Source of the DNA: Clostridium beijerinckii
GTDB lineage: Bacteria; Bacillota; Clostridia; Clostridiales; Clostridiaceae
Direction of reading: 5' to 3'
NCBI RefSeq assembly: GCF_018223745.1
Contig: NZ_CP073653.1
Location: 1,789,001 to 1,853,000, forward strand
Length of the DNA: 64,000 bases
Positions 19,520-29,050 of the stretch are shown one piece after another (position 1 is the stretch's first letter; each line of letters begins with the position of its first letter). Both the position numbers and the translations under genes were made by a program. The notes under the pieces were generated by a model. That model saw only the letters and a program-made list of their open reading frames with translations, was not told the origin of the DNA and did not search any database.

Positions 19520-20947
19520 ATGGAAGTTAAAGTTAGTTTAAATGATTTTAAATTTAGATACGAAGTATACCAATTATTTAATGTATATTACTCAATGAGG
19601 GAAATTAAATTTGTGGGTGCAGAAGATGCAGATTATATGGTTTATATTGATGAGAAAACCTTAAGGTTTGAATATAATAATTATTATGTAGAAGAATCTT
19701 TAGGAGAAGATATTAAAAATTCTCTTAGAAGATTTCTTTTTCTGTGCCTTAGAAATGTAACTCATGACATTTATCCTTGGGGAATATTAATTGGAATCAG
19801 ACCATCTAAAATAGCATTAAAATTGCTTGAAGAAGGCAATACTGAAGATGAAGTGATAGAAATATTTAAAGAAAAATACTTGGCTCATGAGGATAAAGCT
19901 AGACTTTGTATAGATGTGGCAAAAGCTGAGAAAAAAATAGTTAATAAGGATAAAAATACTATAGCTATATATATAGGCATGGCATTTTGTCCAACAAAAT
20001 GTTTATATTGCTCATTTACTTCGAACCCTATAGGTGTTTATAAAAAGATGGTGACGCCATATATAGAGGCACTTATTAAAGAGATAAAAGGTATGAGTTC
20101 ATATGTGAAGGAAAGAAAACTTAATATCGAATCAGTATATTTTGGTGGCGGTACTCCAACATCAGTAAGTGATGAAGAGTTCAACATAATCATGAAAGAA
20201 ATTTATAATTGTTTTATTAAGGATGATAATATAAAAGAGTTTACGGTTGAATGCGGAAGACCAGATACGCTTACTAGAAATAAACTTCAGACAATGAAAG
20301 AGTATGGAGTAGATAGAATAAGTATTAATCCCCAAACAATGAATGATAAAACTTTAAATTTAATTGGTAGAACTCATTCTTCAGCAGATATAAAAGAAAA
20401 ATTTAAAATGGCTAGAGAACTTGGATTTGATGATATTAATATGGATATAATAATAGGACTTCCAGGTGAGACGCATGAAGATGTCATTCATACTAAGAAT
20501 GAGTTAATAAAACTAAAACCTGATAGCATTACAGTTCATGGTCTAGCGCTTAAAAGAGGGTCTAGAATGTATGAAGAATTTATCTTGAAAAAAGGAATAC
20601 AAATTACGTCCCAAGATGAAATTATAAAAATGTATGAAGAAAGTAGGAATCTGGCAGAAAATTTAGGTATTTCACCATATTATATGTATAGGCAAAAAAA
20701 TATGGTTGGAAATATGGAGAATTTAGGTTATGCTAAAGAAGGCAAAGAATGTATATACAATATTCAAATGATTGAGGAAAAACAAACAGTAATTGCACTG
20801 GGAGCAGCAGCTGTAAGTAAAGTGATATTTTTAGAGGAAGATAGACTTGAAAGATTTCCAAACTTAAAAGATCTTCATGAATATGTATCTAGAATTGATG
20901 AAATGATTGAGAAAAAGAAAGCGTTGCTTGATACATTGTATACATAA
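19520..20947 (+). CDS. hemZ: HemZ-type oxygen-independent coproporphyrinogen III oxidase-like radical SAM protein
   Basis: The 475-residue protein carries an N-terminal HemZ-specific region of about 150 residues and then a radical SAM domain with MAFCPTKCLYCSF (CxxxCxxC, about residues 157-164), the GGGTPTSVSDEE motif and GLPGET. This order and length match HemZ rather than HemN, HemW or NifB-type proteins. HemZ is named for coproporphyrinogen dehydrogenation in anaerobic haem synthesis, but its activity is poorly tested. Genes upstream of hisS in clostridia often include hemZ, as here. GGGGAG precedes the ATG. Confidence 0.9.
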   Translation: MEVKVSLNDFKFRYEVYQLFNVYYSMREIKFVGAEDADYMVYIDEKTLRFEYNNYYVEESLGEDIKNSLRRFLFLCLRNVTHDIYPWGILIGIRPSKIALKLLEEGNTEDEVIEIFKEKYLAHEDKARLCIDVAKAEKKIVNKDKNTIAIYIGMAFCPTKCLYCSFTSNPIGVYKKMVTPYIEALIKEIKGMSSYVKERKLNIESVYFGGGTPTSVSDEEFNIIMKEIYNCFIKDDNIKEFTVECGRPDTLTRNKLQTMKEYGVDRISINPQTMNDKTLNLIGRTHSSADIKEKFKMARELGFDDINMDIIIGLPGETHEDVIHTKNELIKLKPDSITVHGLALKRGSRMYEEFILKKGIQITSQDEIIKMYEESRNLAENLGISPYYMYRQKNMVGNMENLGYAKEGKECIYNIQMIEEKQTVIALGAAAVSKVIFLEEDRLERFPNLKDLHEYVSRIDEMIEKKKALLDTLYT

Positions 20948-21006
20948 TTAACTGTAATAAATTAGAATATTGTAAATTTGTTTAGTCAAATAGGAGGAAA
21001 AGATCA

Positions 21007-22260
21007 ATGGCGATTGAAATGCAAGCACCAAAAGGCACCAAGGATATGTTGCCTGAAGATGCCTATAAGTGGCATTATATAGAAAGTGCCTTTAGAAAGG
21101 TTGCTAAAACATATGGAATTAGAGAAATTAGAACTCCGATGTTCGAACACACAGAATTATTTTTAAGAAGTGTTGGGGATACAACAGATATAGTTCAGAA
21201 AGAAATGTATACTTTCAATGACAAGGGAAATAGAAGTATAACATTGAAACCAGAAGGAACTGCATCAGCAGTAAGGGCATTTGTGGAAAATAGATTATTT
21301 AACGAAGCTCAGCCAACAAAATTATACTATATTACACCAGCGTTTAGATATGAAAATGTCCAAAAAGGAAGGCTTAGACAATTTCATCAATGTGGATTAG
21401 AAGTGTTTGGCTCAAATGCAGCTTCAATGGATGCGGAAGTTATAGCAGTCGCTATGGATACATTAAAAGAATTAGGATTAAAAAGTTTAAGTTTAAATAT
21501 AAATAATTTAGGTTGCCCAAGTTGTAGACCTAAATATAATGAAGCGCTTAAGAAATTTTTAGCTGATAATTATGATGGACTTTGTGACACTTGTAAAGAT
21601 AGATTTGAAAAAAATCCTATGAGAATATTGGATTGTAAAGAGAAGAAATGTCATGAAATTACTAAAAATGCGCCGATAATATTGGATTATGTTTGTGAAG
21701 AGTGTAGTACACATTTTAATAAAGTCAAAGAATATTTAGATATCTTAGGACTTCCTTATACAATAGATCCAGGCATCGTAAGGGGATTAGACTATTACAC
21801 AAAAACTATATTTGAAATCTTAACTTCTGATTTTACTGTATGTGGAGGAGGAAGGTATGATAAGCTTATAGAAGAACTTGGTGGACCAGATATGCCAGCA
21901 GTTGGATTTGGTATGGGTGTTGAAAGATTAATTATGACTTTAGAAAAAGAAAATATAGAAATACCTAAAGAAAAATTATTTGATTTATATATTGGTGCTA
22001 GAGGAGAAGCGGAAAGTAAGTATGCTTTTAAGCTGGCTAGTGATTTAAGGGCTTTAGGTGTGAAGTGTGAGATAAATCACATGGGTAGAAGCGTGAAAGC
22101 TGAAATGAAGTATGCAAACAAATTAGGAGCAGCATTTACTACTATTTTAGGTGAAGATGAATTAACAAATAGAAAAGTTAATTTGAAAAGAATGAGCGAT
22201 GGTGAGATTTTTGAAGTTTCATTAGAAGACTTGATGGAAATAGCTAAAATAGTTAAATAA
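21007..22260 (+). CDS. hisS: Histidyl-tRNA synthetase
   Basis: HisRS, a class II synthetase of 417 residues, shows motif 2 ([16 protein letters not shown] at about 118), the histidine-specific RGLDYYT (about 260), motif 3 (GFGMGVERL) and the C-terminal anticodon-binding domain. A Cys-rich insert (GCPSCR, LCDTC, DCKEKKC, CEEC; about residues 175-240) gives four CxxC-like pairs, as is common in clostridial HisRS. GGAGG precedes the ATG. No T-box leader is visible, unlike many Firmicute hisS genes. Confidence 0.97.
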   Translation: MAIEMQAPKGTKDMLPEDAYKWHYIESAFRKVAKTYGIREIRTPMFEHTELFLRSVGDTTDIVQKEMYTFNDKGNRSITLKPEGTASAVRAFVENRLFNEAQPTKLYYITPAFRYENVQKGRLRQFHQCGLEVFGSNAASMDAEVIAVAMDTLKELGLKSLSLNINNLGCPSCRPKYNEALKKFLADNYDGLCDTCKDRFEKNPMRILDCKEKKCHEITKNAPIILDYVCEECSTHFNKVKEYLDILGLPYTIDPGIVRGLDYYTKTIFEILTSDFTVCGGGRYDKLIEELGGPDMPAVGFGMGVERLIMTLEKENIEIPKEKLFDLYIGARGEAESKYAFKLASDLRALGVKCEINHMGRSVKAEMKYANKLGAAFTTILGEDELTNRKVNLKRMSDGEIFEVSLEDLMEIAKIVK

Positions 22261-22291
22261 GAATAAGTTAAACTAAGGGAGGATTTTAGTA

Positions 22292-24091
22292 ATGGGTGAA
22301 TCTTTAAATGGATTAAAACGTACAATGATGTGCGGTGAACCTAGAGAAGAACATGTAGGTAAAAAAATAACATTAATGGGATGGGTTCAAAGAAACAGAA
22401 AGCTTGGAGCACTTGAATTTGTTGATTTAAGAGATAAAACAGGTATAATGCAAGTTGTATTTGGTGAGGAAATTAATGCAGAAGCTTTTGAAAAGGCAAA
22501 AGGAGTAAGATCTGAATACTGCGTAGCAGTAACAGGGGAAGTTGTTAAAAGAGAAAGCGTTAATGAAAATATGCCAACTGGTTTTGTTGAATTAAAATGT
22601 GAAAATATAAAGATACTTTCAGAATCAGAAACTCCGCCAATATATATAAAAGAAGATTTAGACGCTGCAGAAAATATCAGATTAAAATATAGATATTTAG
22701 ACTTAAGAAGACCTGATATGCACAAAATATTTGAAATTAGAAGTAAAACTACAAAGGCTATACGTGATTATTTAGAAGAAAATAACTTCTTAGATGTAGA
22801 AACTCCTATTTTATCAAAGAGTTCTCCAGAGGGAGCTAGAGATTACTTAGTACCTTCAAGAAATTATCCTGGAATGTTCTATGCGCTTCCACAGTCACCA
22901 CAAATATTTAAGCAGTTATTAATGGTATCTGGATTTGATAGATATTATCAAATAGCTAAATGCTTTAGAGATGAAGACTTAAGAGCGAATAGACAACCAG
23001 AATTTACTCAAGTTGATATGGAATTAAGTTTTGTAGAACAAGAAGATATAATGGCAGTAAACGAAGGATTAATTGCTCATGTATTTAAAAAAGTAGCAGG
23101 TGTAGATGTTCAGCTTCCAATAAAAAGAATGACATTTAAAGATGCTATGGAAAAATACGGATCTGATAAACCAGATTTAAGATTTGGAATGGAAATAACT
23201 AATATAACAGAGGATGTTAAGGATTTAGATTTTGTTGTATTTAAATCAGCAATAGAAGCTGGTGGATCTGTTAGAGCTTTATGTTTAAAAGGTGGAGCAG
23301 ACCTTGGAAGAAAGCCTTTAGATAAATTAGGGGAGTTTGTTAAGACTTACAAGGCTAAAGGTCTTGCTTGGATTCAAATTAAAGAAGATGGTGTTAAATC
23401 ATCAATAGCTAAGTTCTTAACTGATGATGTAACAAATTCTATAGTAAAAACTATGAATGCTGAAACTGGAGATGCTATACTTATAGTAGCAGATAAAAAT
23501 TCAGTGGTATTCCAAAGTTTAGGTGCGTTAAGATTAGAACTTGCTAAGCAATTTGATTTGATTAAGGATAAGAATGAATTTAATTTCACATGGATTACTG
23601 AATTCCCACTATTTGAATATAGTGAAGAAGAAGAAAGATATAAAGCTTGTCACCATCCATTTACTGCACCAATGGATGAAGATTTAGATTTTATTGAATC
23701 AGATCCAGGAAATGTACGTTCTAAGGCTTATGACTTAGTATTAAATGGTGAAGAGTTAGGTGGAGGTTCTATAAGAATTCATGATACAGCTCTTCAAGAA
23801 AGAATGTTTAGAGCACTTGGACTAACAGATGAAGTAGTAAATGAAAGATTTGGATACTTATTACAGGCATTTAAATTTGGGCCACCACCACATGGCGGTT
23901 TAGCATTTGGTCTTGATAGAATGATTATGTTCTTAGCAGGGACAGAAAATATCAAAGATGTTATTGCATTCCCTAAGAATCAAAATGCATATTGTTACTT
24001 AAGCGAAGCACCAAATATAGTTGATGAAAAGCAATTAACTGAACTTGGCATAGCAATACTACCAAAAGAAGAAAAAAATGATAAAGAATAG
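22292..24091 (+). CDS. aspS: Aspartyl-tRNA synthetase
   Basis: AspRS of the bacterial long type, 599 residues: N-terminal OB-fold anticodon domain (GWVQRNRKLGALEFVDLRD), class II motif 2 (FRDEDLRANRQPEFTQVD), a GAD insert (about 290-420) and motif 3 (GLAFGLDRMIM). It follows hisS by 31 nt with GGGAGG before the start, the usual hisS-aspS pair. Whether it is discriminating or also charges tRNA-Asn depends on the GatCAB genes elsewhere. Confidence 0.97.
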   Translation: MGESLNGLKRTMMCGEPREEHVGKKITLMGWVQRNRKLGALEFVDLRDKTGIMQVVFGEEINAEAFEKAKGVRSEYCVAVTGEVVKRESVNENMPTGFVELKCENIKILSESETPPIYIKEDLDAAENIRLKYRYLDLRRPDMHKIFEIRSKTTKAIRDYLEENNFLDVETPILSKSSPEGARDYLVPSRNYPGMFYALPQSPQIFKQLLMVSGFDRYYQIAKCFRDEDLRANRQPEFTQVDMELSFVEQEDIMAVNEGLIAHVFKKVAGVDVQLPIKRMTFKDAMEKYGSDKPDLRFGMEITNITEDVKDLDFVVFKSAIEAGGSVRALCLKGGADLGRKPLDKLGEFVKTYKAKGLAWIQIKEDGVKSSIAKFLTDDVTNSIVKTMNAETGDAILIVADKNSVVFQSLGALRLELAKQFDLIKDKNEFNFTWITEFPLFEYSEEEERYKACHHPFTAPMDEDLDFIESDPGNVRSKAYDLVLNGEELGGGSIRIHDTALQERMFRALGLTDEVVNERFGYLLQAFKFGPPPHGGLAFGLDRMIMFLAGTENIKDVIAFPKNQNAYCYLSEAPNIVDEKQLTELGIAILPKEEKNDKE

Positions 24092-24108
24092 AATTAATTA
24101 ATTATAAA

Positions 24109-24143
24109 AGACTCTTATACGAATGAAAGTATAAGAGTTTTTA
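24109..24143 (+). terminator. Intrinsic terminator after aspS
   Basis: ACTCTTATAC pairs perfectly with GTATAAGAGT (loop 8 nt) followed by TTTTTATTT. Confidence 0.85.
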
Positions 24144-24225
24144 TTTAAGTTTATATTATTATATAGGATTAATTTATATAGATAAGACTTTTAATTGTCT
24201 TGTTTCAATTTACAATTGGTTATTA

Positions 24226-24933
24226 TTAGAAGAGTATTGGTGCATTAGTATTTAGGATATCAATGAGCCTCCTGCTTAATAGTGGTTCTTCAACTGCATT
24301 ATCGCAGGCAAATTTAAGAGCCTCTAAGCTCATAGAAATATCCTCTTCTATGAATTCTTTTGATTCCCACGATATAGACTCCTTTACAAAATCAAATATA
24401 TCGCATGGGTTATCAAAAATTTCTATGAATAGCCTTTGGTTAGGAATGTTATTCCAAGTATCATTAAACTTTTTAGAAAAAGATTTTAATTCCTGTTTTA
24501 ATGATTCAGAATCACAGTCCCAAAGATTATTTAAAATATCATATGAATTTTTTATTGAATTTAAAGAATTTAAATCTACATTTGAATCATTGTATTTTAA
24601 AGTTTCATTAATAACAGTATCAAAATCTGATATTGGAATAAAGAAACCATCAGATTTGCGGTCAAACCAAGTAAAAAAAGATGTTGGCAAGAATACATGT
24701 TGTAAAAATCCTAATAGACTATAGCCGCAAGGATAAGCAGCCCAACCGCATTGGAGAATGTTTTTTTCAAGATCAAAAATTCCAGTGTAAATTACTTTTG
24801 AGGTGTTAGTTATCTCTTTATTATCAAAATAACCCTCCCATAAATTTTCTTCATTTAGAATTTTTTCTTTCCAAAAAGAAAAGCTTCTATAAGGTCTTTT
24901 TTCAAGAGTATTTTGTTTTATATTAAATTCCAA
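24226..24933 (-). CDS. Hypothetical soluble protein, no family recognised
   Basis: A 236-residue acidic, aromatic-rich protein without signal peptide or membrane helix. Visible features are clusters of Trp/Phe/Tyr in the first half (WEGYF, CGWAAYPCGYSLLGFLQHVF, FFTWFDRKSDGFF) and a helical C-terminal half. I do not recognise a domain. The longest frame starts at 24981, but AGGAGG (24943-24948) lies inside it and points to TTG 24933 with 9-nt spacing. The opposite-strand frame of 153 codons has no such site and is taken as a shadow. It is flanked by aspS and rpsD with no clear operon link. Confidence 0.7.
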   Translation of the reverse strand: MEFNIKQNTLEKRPYRSFSFWKEKILNEENLWEGYFDNKEITNTSKVIYTGIFDLEKNILQCGWAAYPCGYSLLGFLQHVFLPTSFFTWFDRKSDGFFIPISDFDTVINETLKYNDSNVDLNSLNSIKNSYDILNNLWDCDSESLKQELKSFSKKFNDTWNNIPNQRLFIEIFDNPCDIFDFVKESISWESKEFIEEDISMSLEALKFACDNAVEEPLLSRRLIDILNTNAPILF

Positions 24934-25003
24934 TGATAAATTCCTCCTCTCGATGTTATCATAATATTTAAAAAAATACATTTTAAATTTATGATTAATT
25001 ATG

Positions 25004-25600
25004 TTAGAGTTTAGAATAGAATTCTACAATTAATGAATCATTGATTTCAATAGGAACTTCTTCTCTTAAAGGGTATCTTATAAGAGTTCCTGAAAAATTA
25101 TCTTGATCCTTGGCTAGATACGGATAGGTATTAAGAGTATTTGATAAAAAAGTATCCCTAAACAAGTCATTATTTCTGGATTTTTCTTTTAAAGAAATTA
25201 TATCACCTATATTTACTTCATAAGAAGGAATATCTACCTTTTTATCATTAACTAAAATATGCCCATGAACTACCATTTGGCGAGCTTGTGCAATAGAAGA
25301 CGAAAGGCCCAGTCTGTAAACTAAGTTATCTAATCTACATTCTAACCTTTTTATTAGAGCATAACCAGTAGGTTCTTTATCTTTTAACGCTTTTCGTACA
25401 TAGGTGGCAAACTGTTTTTCCATTACACCATAGTATGCTCTGAGTCTTTGCTTTTCAAGTAGTTGAAGGCCATAAGCCGAGAGCTTTTTTGCGTTTCTAG
25501 CACTGCCATTGTTGGCTCTTTTCATAGCTTTGGGATGTCCACTAACATTTAATCCCAAGCGCCTACACAACTTGAATCTAGGTTCTCTCATTCTTGCCAT
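25004..25600 (-). CDS. rpsD: Ribosomal protein S4, second-copy (cysteine-poor) type
   Basis: S4 nucleates 30S assembly and regulates its own mRNA in Firmicutes. The 198 residues begin [16 protein letters not shown] and contain the S4 RNA-binding domain ([27 protein letters not shown], of which LDNLVYRLG and [10 protein letters not shown] are diagnostic). The N-terminus keeps one Cys instead of the CxxC zinc set. The gene stands alone instead of between rpsK and rpoA, so it is likely a paralogue. ATG 25600 is preceded by AGGAG at 9 nt; the upstream ATG overlaps that site. Confidence 0.93.
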   Translation of the reverse strand: MARMREPRFKLCRRLGLNVSGHPKAMKRANNGSARNAKKLSAYGLQLLEKQRLRAYYGVMEKQFATYVRKALKDKEPTGYALIKRLECRLDNLVYRLGLSSSIAQARQMVVHGHILVNDKKVDIPSYEVNIGDIISLKEKSRNNDLFRDTFLSNTLNTYPYLAKDQDNFSGTLIRYPLREEVPIEINDSLIVEFYSKL

Positions 25601-25919
25601 AATTATCATCTCCTATAAGGTCTTGCTTTGATAAAAGTTAACCTAAAATAATACAATAAATATAATATACGAATGAAAATTATCTTAATGTTTTCTATTC
25701 CAATGGAATAATATTATTTAGAAATCTATATTAATGATTTCATAAATTAGTTTGTACAAGATAATTTATTTGACACGTTGTATTTTTTGGTAATTGAGTT
25801 TAATTAGCTAAATTCATGAAATTAAATTCCTTATTTATAAATCGCAAAGTAGGGATAATAAGTCATATATGTTATAATTAATCGGAAAATAAAATAATAA
25901 AAAAGTTGGGGGAAGAAAA
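25601..25919. other. Divergent promoter region of rpsD and the DUF554 gene
   Basis: A plus-strand extended -10 box TGT-TATAAT (25870-25878) lies 40 nt before the DUF554 gene. TTGACA at 25770 has no matching -10. No clear S4 leader pseudoknot was recognised on the minus strand. Confidence 0.4.
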
Positions 25920-26618
25920 ATGTTAGGAACAATAGTTAATTCGTTAGCAATAATAGGTGGGTGCTTAATAGGGTTAATAGTAAAAGGTAGATTAACTGAG
26001 AAGATTAGTAGCACAATAATGAATGGTTTAGCCTTATGTGTATTATACATAGGTATATCTGGTGCTCTCAAGGGAAAAGATACATTGCAAATAATAATCT
26101 GTATTGCACTAGGTGCTCTTATAGGAGAAATTATAGATATTGATAGAAGATTAAATGATTTGGGAAATATGATTGAGAGAAAAATAAATGGAAAAAGGAA
26201 AAATAATTCTAACGATAAAATATCCATATCAGAAGGATTTGTTACATCTAGCTTATTATTTTGTGTTGGAGCAATGGCAGTGGTGGGGTCTCTTGAAAGT
26301 GGGTTACAAGGAAATAACTCAACCCTTTTTGCTAAATCAATACTAGATGGAGTGTCATCAATAATATTTGCATCATCTCTTGGGATAGGTGTAATGTTAT
26401 CATCAATCGCAATTTTTATATATCAAGGAAGTATAACTTTGCTTGCAGGAGGACTTTCAACAATACTCACTGATAATGTAATTTCTAATATGTCAGCAGT
26501 AGGAAGTCTGTTAATAGTAGGACTTGGTTTTAATATGCTTGGGATAAGTAAAATTAAAGTTGCAAATTTGTTGCCGGGAATATTTTTACCAATTATATTT
26601 GGATTTTTTTTAAAATAA
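25920..26618 (+). CDS. DUF554 family membrane protein
   Basis: This 232-residue protein has six to seven hydrophobic segments and begins MLGTIVNSLAIIGGCLIG, the standard DUF554 (YdfK-like) opening. Further family features are the ALGALIGEIIDID loop at about residue 65 and GAMAVVGSLESGL at about 116. DUF554 proteins are presumed transporters of unknown substrate. It has GGGGGAAG before the ATG and its own extended -10 promoter. Confidence 0.88.
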   Translation: MLGTIVNSLAIIGGCLIGLIVKGRLTEKISSTIMNGLALCVLYIGISGALKGKDTLQIIICIALGALIGEIIDIDRRLNDLGNMIERKINGKRKNNSNDKISISEGFVTSSLLFCVGAMAVVGSLESGLQGNNSTLFAKSILDGVSSIIFASSLGIGVMLSSIAIFIYQGSITLLAGGLSTILTDNVISNMSAVGSLLIVGLGFNMLGISKIKVANLLPGIFLPIIFGFFLK

Positions 26619-26676
26619 GTTGACTGGATTTTAATAGAATATAATATTGTTACAATTTCTGATTGGAGGATTTAGA

Positions 26677-27282
26677 ATGAAGATATCTGAACTAAAGAGA
26701 AAGTCGAAAAAACAATTAAAAGGAAAATGGGGAATAGCAATAACAACTTTATTTGTAAGTTTAATAATAATAAGTGGATTTTACGTTGCGATGAAGTTGC
26801 TTCAACCAGATGGAGGTCTTCTTACTGCTATTGGTGAATGTGTTAGTGTTTTCTTAGGTGGAATGGCTACGTTAGGAACATGCAAATTTGTATTAAATTT
26901 GGCATTCAGTAATAATGAGGAAAAGTTTAATGATTTATTTGTAGGCATTAATATTTACTTTAAGACCTTAGGATTATGGATATTGATTAATTTAACTGTA
27001 TCTATTGCAACAATGTTTTTGATAATCCCTGGTATTATAGTCTCGCTTATGTTTTCACAAGCGTTCTTCATATTATGTGAAGATAACAATAAGTCTATAA
27101 TAGAATGTTTAAAGCAGAGTCTATCAATTATGAGGGGATATAAGATTCGCTTGTTACTCCTTGAGTTAAGTTTTGTTGGGTGGTGGATTATGTCAATTCT
27201 GACTTTTGGAATAGGAGTCTTATGGATATATCCATATCAACAAGTAACTCGTGCCAATTTTTATTTAGAGATAAAAAAGTAA
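26677..27282 (+). CDS. DUF975 family membrane protein
   Basis: The 201-residue protein starts with the basic amphipathic MKISELKRKSKKQLKGKW typical of DUF975, followed by about four transmembrane segments and a C-terminal IYPYQQVTRANFYLEI motif. Function is unknown. The longest frame starts at TTG 26647, but GGAGGA (26665-26670) sits directly upstream of ATG 26677, which also matches the family start. Confidence 0.85.
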   Translation: MKISELKRKSKKQLKGKWGIAITTLFVSLIIISGFYVAMKLLQPDGGLLTAIGECVSVFLGGMATLGTCKFVLNLAFSNNEEKFNDLFVGINIYFKTLGLWILINLTVSIATMFLIIPGIIVSLMFSQAFFILCEDNNKSIIECLKQSLSIMRGYKIRLLLLELSFVGWWIMSILTFGIGVLWIYPYQQVTRANFYLEIKK

Positions 27283-27437
27283 TTTTCTTATTTAAATTGC
27301 AGCTACATAACATGATAAAATATTTTTTTATTGAGAAAACATTTTCGAATAGTGGAATTATAAGTAATAATTTTTTATTTGACGTACAAAATATTAGACA
27401 AAAAAATATAGCCAAAAATTAATATAAGAATTATAAT

Positions 27438-27455
27438 AAATACGTATACTATTAT
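27438..27455. promoter_or_regulatory. 18-bp palindrome upstream of hom
   Basis: ACTATTAT-TT-ATAATAGT is a near-perfect palindrome about 33 nt before homoserine dehydrogenase. It could be an operator for a dimeric repressor or chance in AT-rich DNA. Confidence 0.3.
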
Positions 27456-27487
27456 TTATAATAGTCGTAACTTAAGGGGGGCGCAGA

Positions 27488-28783
27488 ATGAAAAAAGTAA
27501 AAATAGCACTACTGGGATTGGGGAATGTTGGTCGTGGTGTTTGGATGATTTTAAACTCTAACAAAGAAGAAATTATGAAAAGATGTGGATATGAAGTAGA
27601 AATAGCAAAAGTTCTTGTTAGAGATAAAAATAAACCAAGAGGTATTGAAATATCGGACGAACTTGTAACAACTGATTTTAATGAAATATTAAAAGATAGT
27701 AGCATTAAAATTGTCGTTGAAGTCATGGGAGGAATGGAACCCGCTAGAGAGTATATGCTAAGATGCATGGAAAACAAAAAGCATATAGTAACTGCAAATA
27801 AAATGTTATTAGCAACTGGTGGAGATGAACTTTTTGAAAAAGCTGATGAAAACGGAATTATGTTTAGTTATGAGGCTAGTGTAGCTGGGGGGATTCCAAT
27901 TATAAAGGGAATAGATGAAAGCTTAACTGCAAATAAAATAGAAACTCTTTATGGAATAGTAAATGGAACAACTAATTACATCTTAAGTAAGATGGAACTT
28001 GAAGGTGCTGATTTCGATGATGTATTAAAGGAAGCGCAAGAAAAAGGATATGCTGAAGCTGACCCTACATCAGATGTTGAAGGGTATGATGCACAATATA
28101 AATTAGCAATACTTGCTTCATTAGCTTTTGGGTCAAAGATAGATGTGAAAAATGTATATAGAGAAGGAATTACAAAAATTGAAGCTGTTGATATGAAATA
28201 TGCTAAGGAATTTAAAATGGGAATTAAATTACTTGCTATAGCAAAAGAAACTAATGGCAAAGTTGAACTTAGAGTTCATCCTACAATGATTCCGAAGAAA
28301 CACCCGCTTTCGAATGTTTATGATTCATACAATGCTGTATTTATAAGAGGAAATGCAGTAGGAGATTTAATGTTTTACGGAAGAGGAGCAGGAGATCTTC
28401 CAACTGGCAGTGCGGTGGTGAGTGATATTGTTTCTATTGTAAGAAATAATGTTGAAACAGAAAATCCGAATCCAGTAGTAAAGAATAACCTATGGGAAAG
28501 AGAAATTTTAGACATGGGTTCAGTTGAAAGTAAATTTTATATAAGAGCAACTGTTTTGGATGAATCAGGGGTTCTTGGAGAAATTACTGCAATACTTGGA
28601 AAACATAATGTAAGTATAAGGTCTGTGATACAAAAAGGTGACGAAGAAGATGGTCAGGTAACTATTGTATTAGTTACTCACAGAACTAGTGAGGCTCAAA
28701 TTGATGGTGCGGTTGAAGAAATTACTAGCTTAAAATCTGTTTACAAAATAGATAACATAATAAGAATAGAGGATTTTAAATAA
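27488..28783 (+). CDS. hom: Homoserine dehydrogenase
   Basis: This enzyme reduces aspartate semialdehyde to homoserine for threonine and methionine synthesis. The 431-residue protein has an N-terminal NAD(P)-binding GLGNVGRGVW (about residues 11-20), the NKMLLATGG loop at about 100, the catalytic region YEASVAGGIPIIKG and GIVNGTTNYIL, the substrate motif EADPTSDVEGYDA, and a C-terminal ACT domain (about 350-425) typical of threonine-feedback-controlled forms. GGGGGGCG precedes the start. No thrB or thrC follows; a terminator does. Confidence 0.96.
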   Translation: MKKVKIALLGLGNVGRGVWMILNSNKEEIMKRCGYEVEIAKVLVRDKNKPRGIEISDELVTTDFNEILKDSSIKIVVEVMGGMEPAREYMLRCMENKKHIVTANKMLLATGGDELFEKADENGIMFSYEASVAGGIPIIKGIDESLTANKIETLYGIVNGTTNYILSKMELEGADFDDVLKEAQEKGYAEADPTSDVEGYDAQYKLAILASLAFGSKIDVKNVYREGITKIEAVDMKYAKEFKMGIKLLAIAKETNGKVELRVHPTMIPKKHPLSNVYDSYNAVFIRGNAVGDLMFYGRGAGDLPTGSAVVSDIVSIVRNNVETENPNPVVKNNLWEREILDMGSVESKFYIRATVLDESGVLGEITAILGKHNVSIRSVIQKGDEEDGQVTIVLVTHRTSEAQIDGAVEEITSLKSVYKIDNIIRIEDFK

Positions 28784-28850
28784 ATTCTAGCCCGAACGTA
28801 CAGCTTCGTTTGTTGGAAAAATAGGTAATATTCTAGTAAAGATTAATGTT

Positions 28851-28888
28851 AATGCCACTTATTAAATGTAATAAGTGGCATTTTTTTT
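28851..28888 (+). terminator. Intrinsic terminator after hom
   Basis: AATGCCACTTATT pairs perfectly with AATAAGTGGCATT (13 bp, 6-nt loop), followed by eight T. Confidence 0.9.
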
Positions 28889-28955
28889 AATTAAAAGTTT
28901 TTTGAAAAATCTTAAAAAATATGATACGAAAATTAAGTAAAATATAGAAAAAATA

Positions 28956-28964
28956 TGTTATAAT
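28956..28964 (+). promoter_or_regulatory. Extended -10 promoter of the FIST gene
   Basis: TGT-TATAAT at 28956-28964, with no good -35 box, lies 87 nt before the start of the FIST protein gene. Confidence 0.45.
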
Positions 28965-29050
28965 TACTTTATATTTGAAAAATTGGACAATATATGAGTC
29001 GATTTGAATAATAGATTATTTATTTAGTGGAAAGAAAGGGGTGGTCATTT

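Noticed and set aside
24263..24724. 153-codon frame on the plus strand
   Set aside because: It is antisense to the minus-strand gene that has AGGAGG at its start, and it has no ribosome site itself.
25835..26227. 130-codon minus-strand frame
   Set aside because: It is a shadow of the well-supported DUF554 gene on the other strand.
27180..27422. 80-codon frame after the DUF975 gene
   Set aside because: It overlaps the DUF975 gene in another frame and has no ribosome site.
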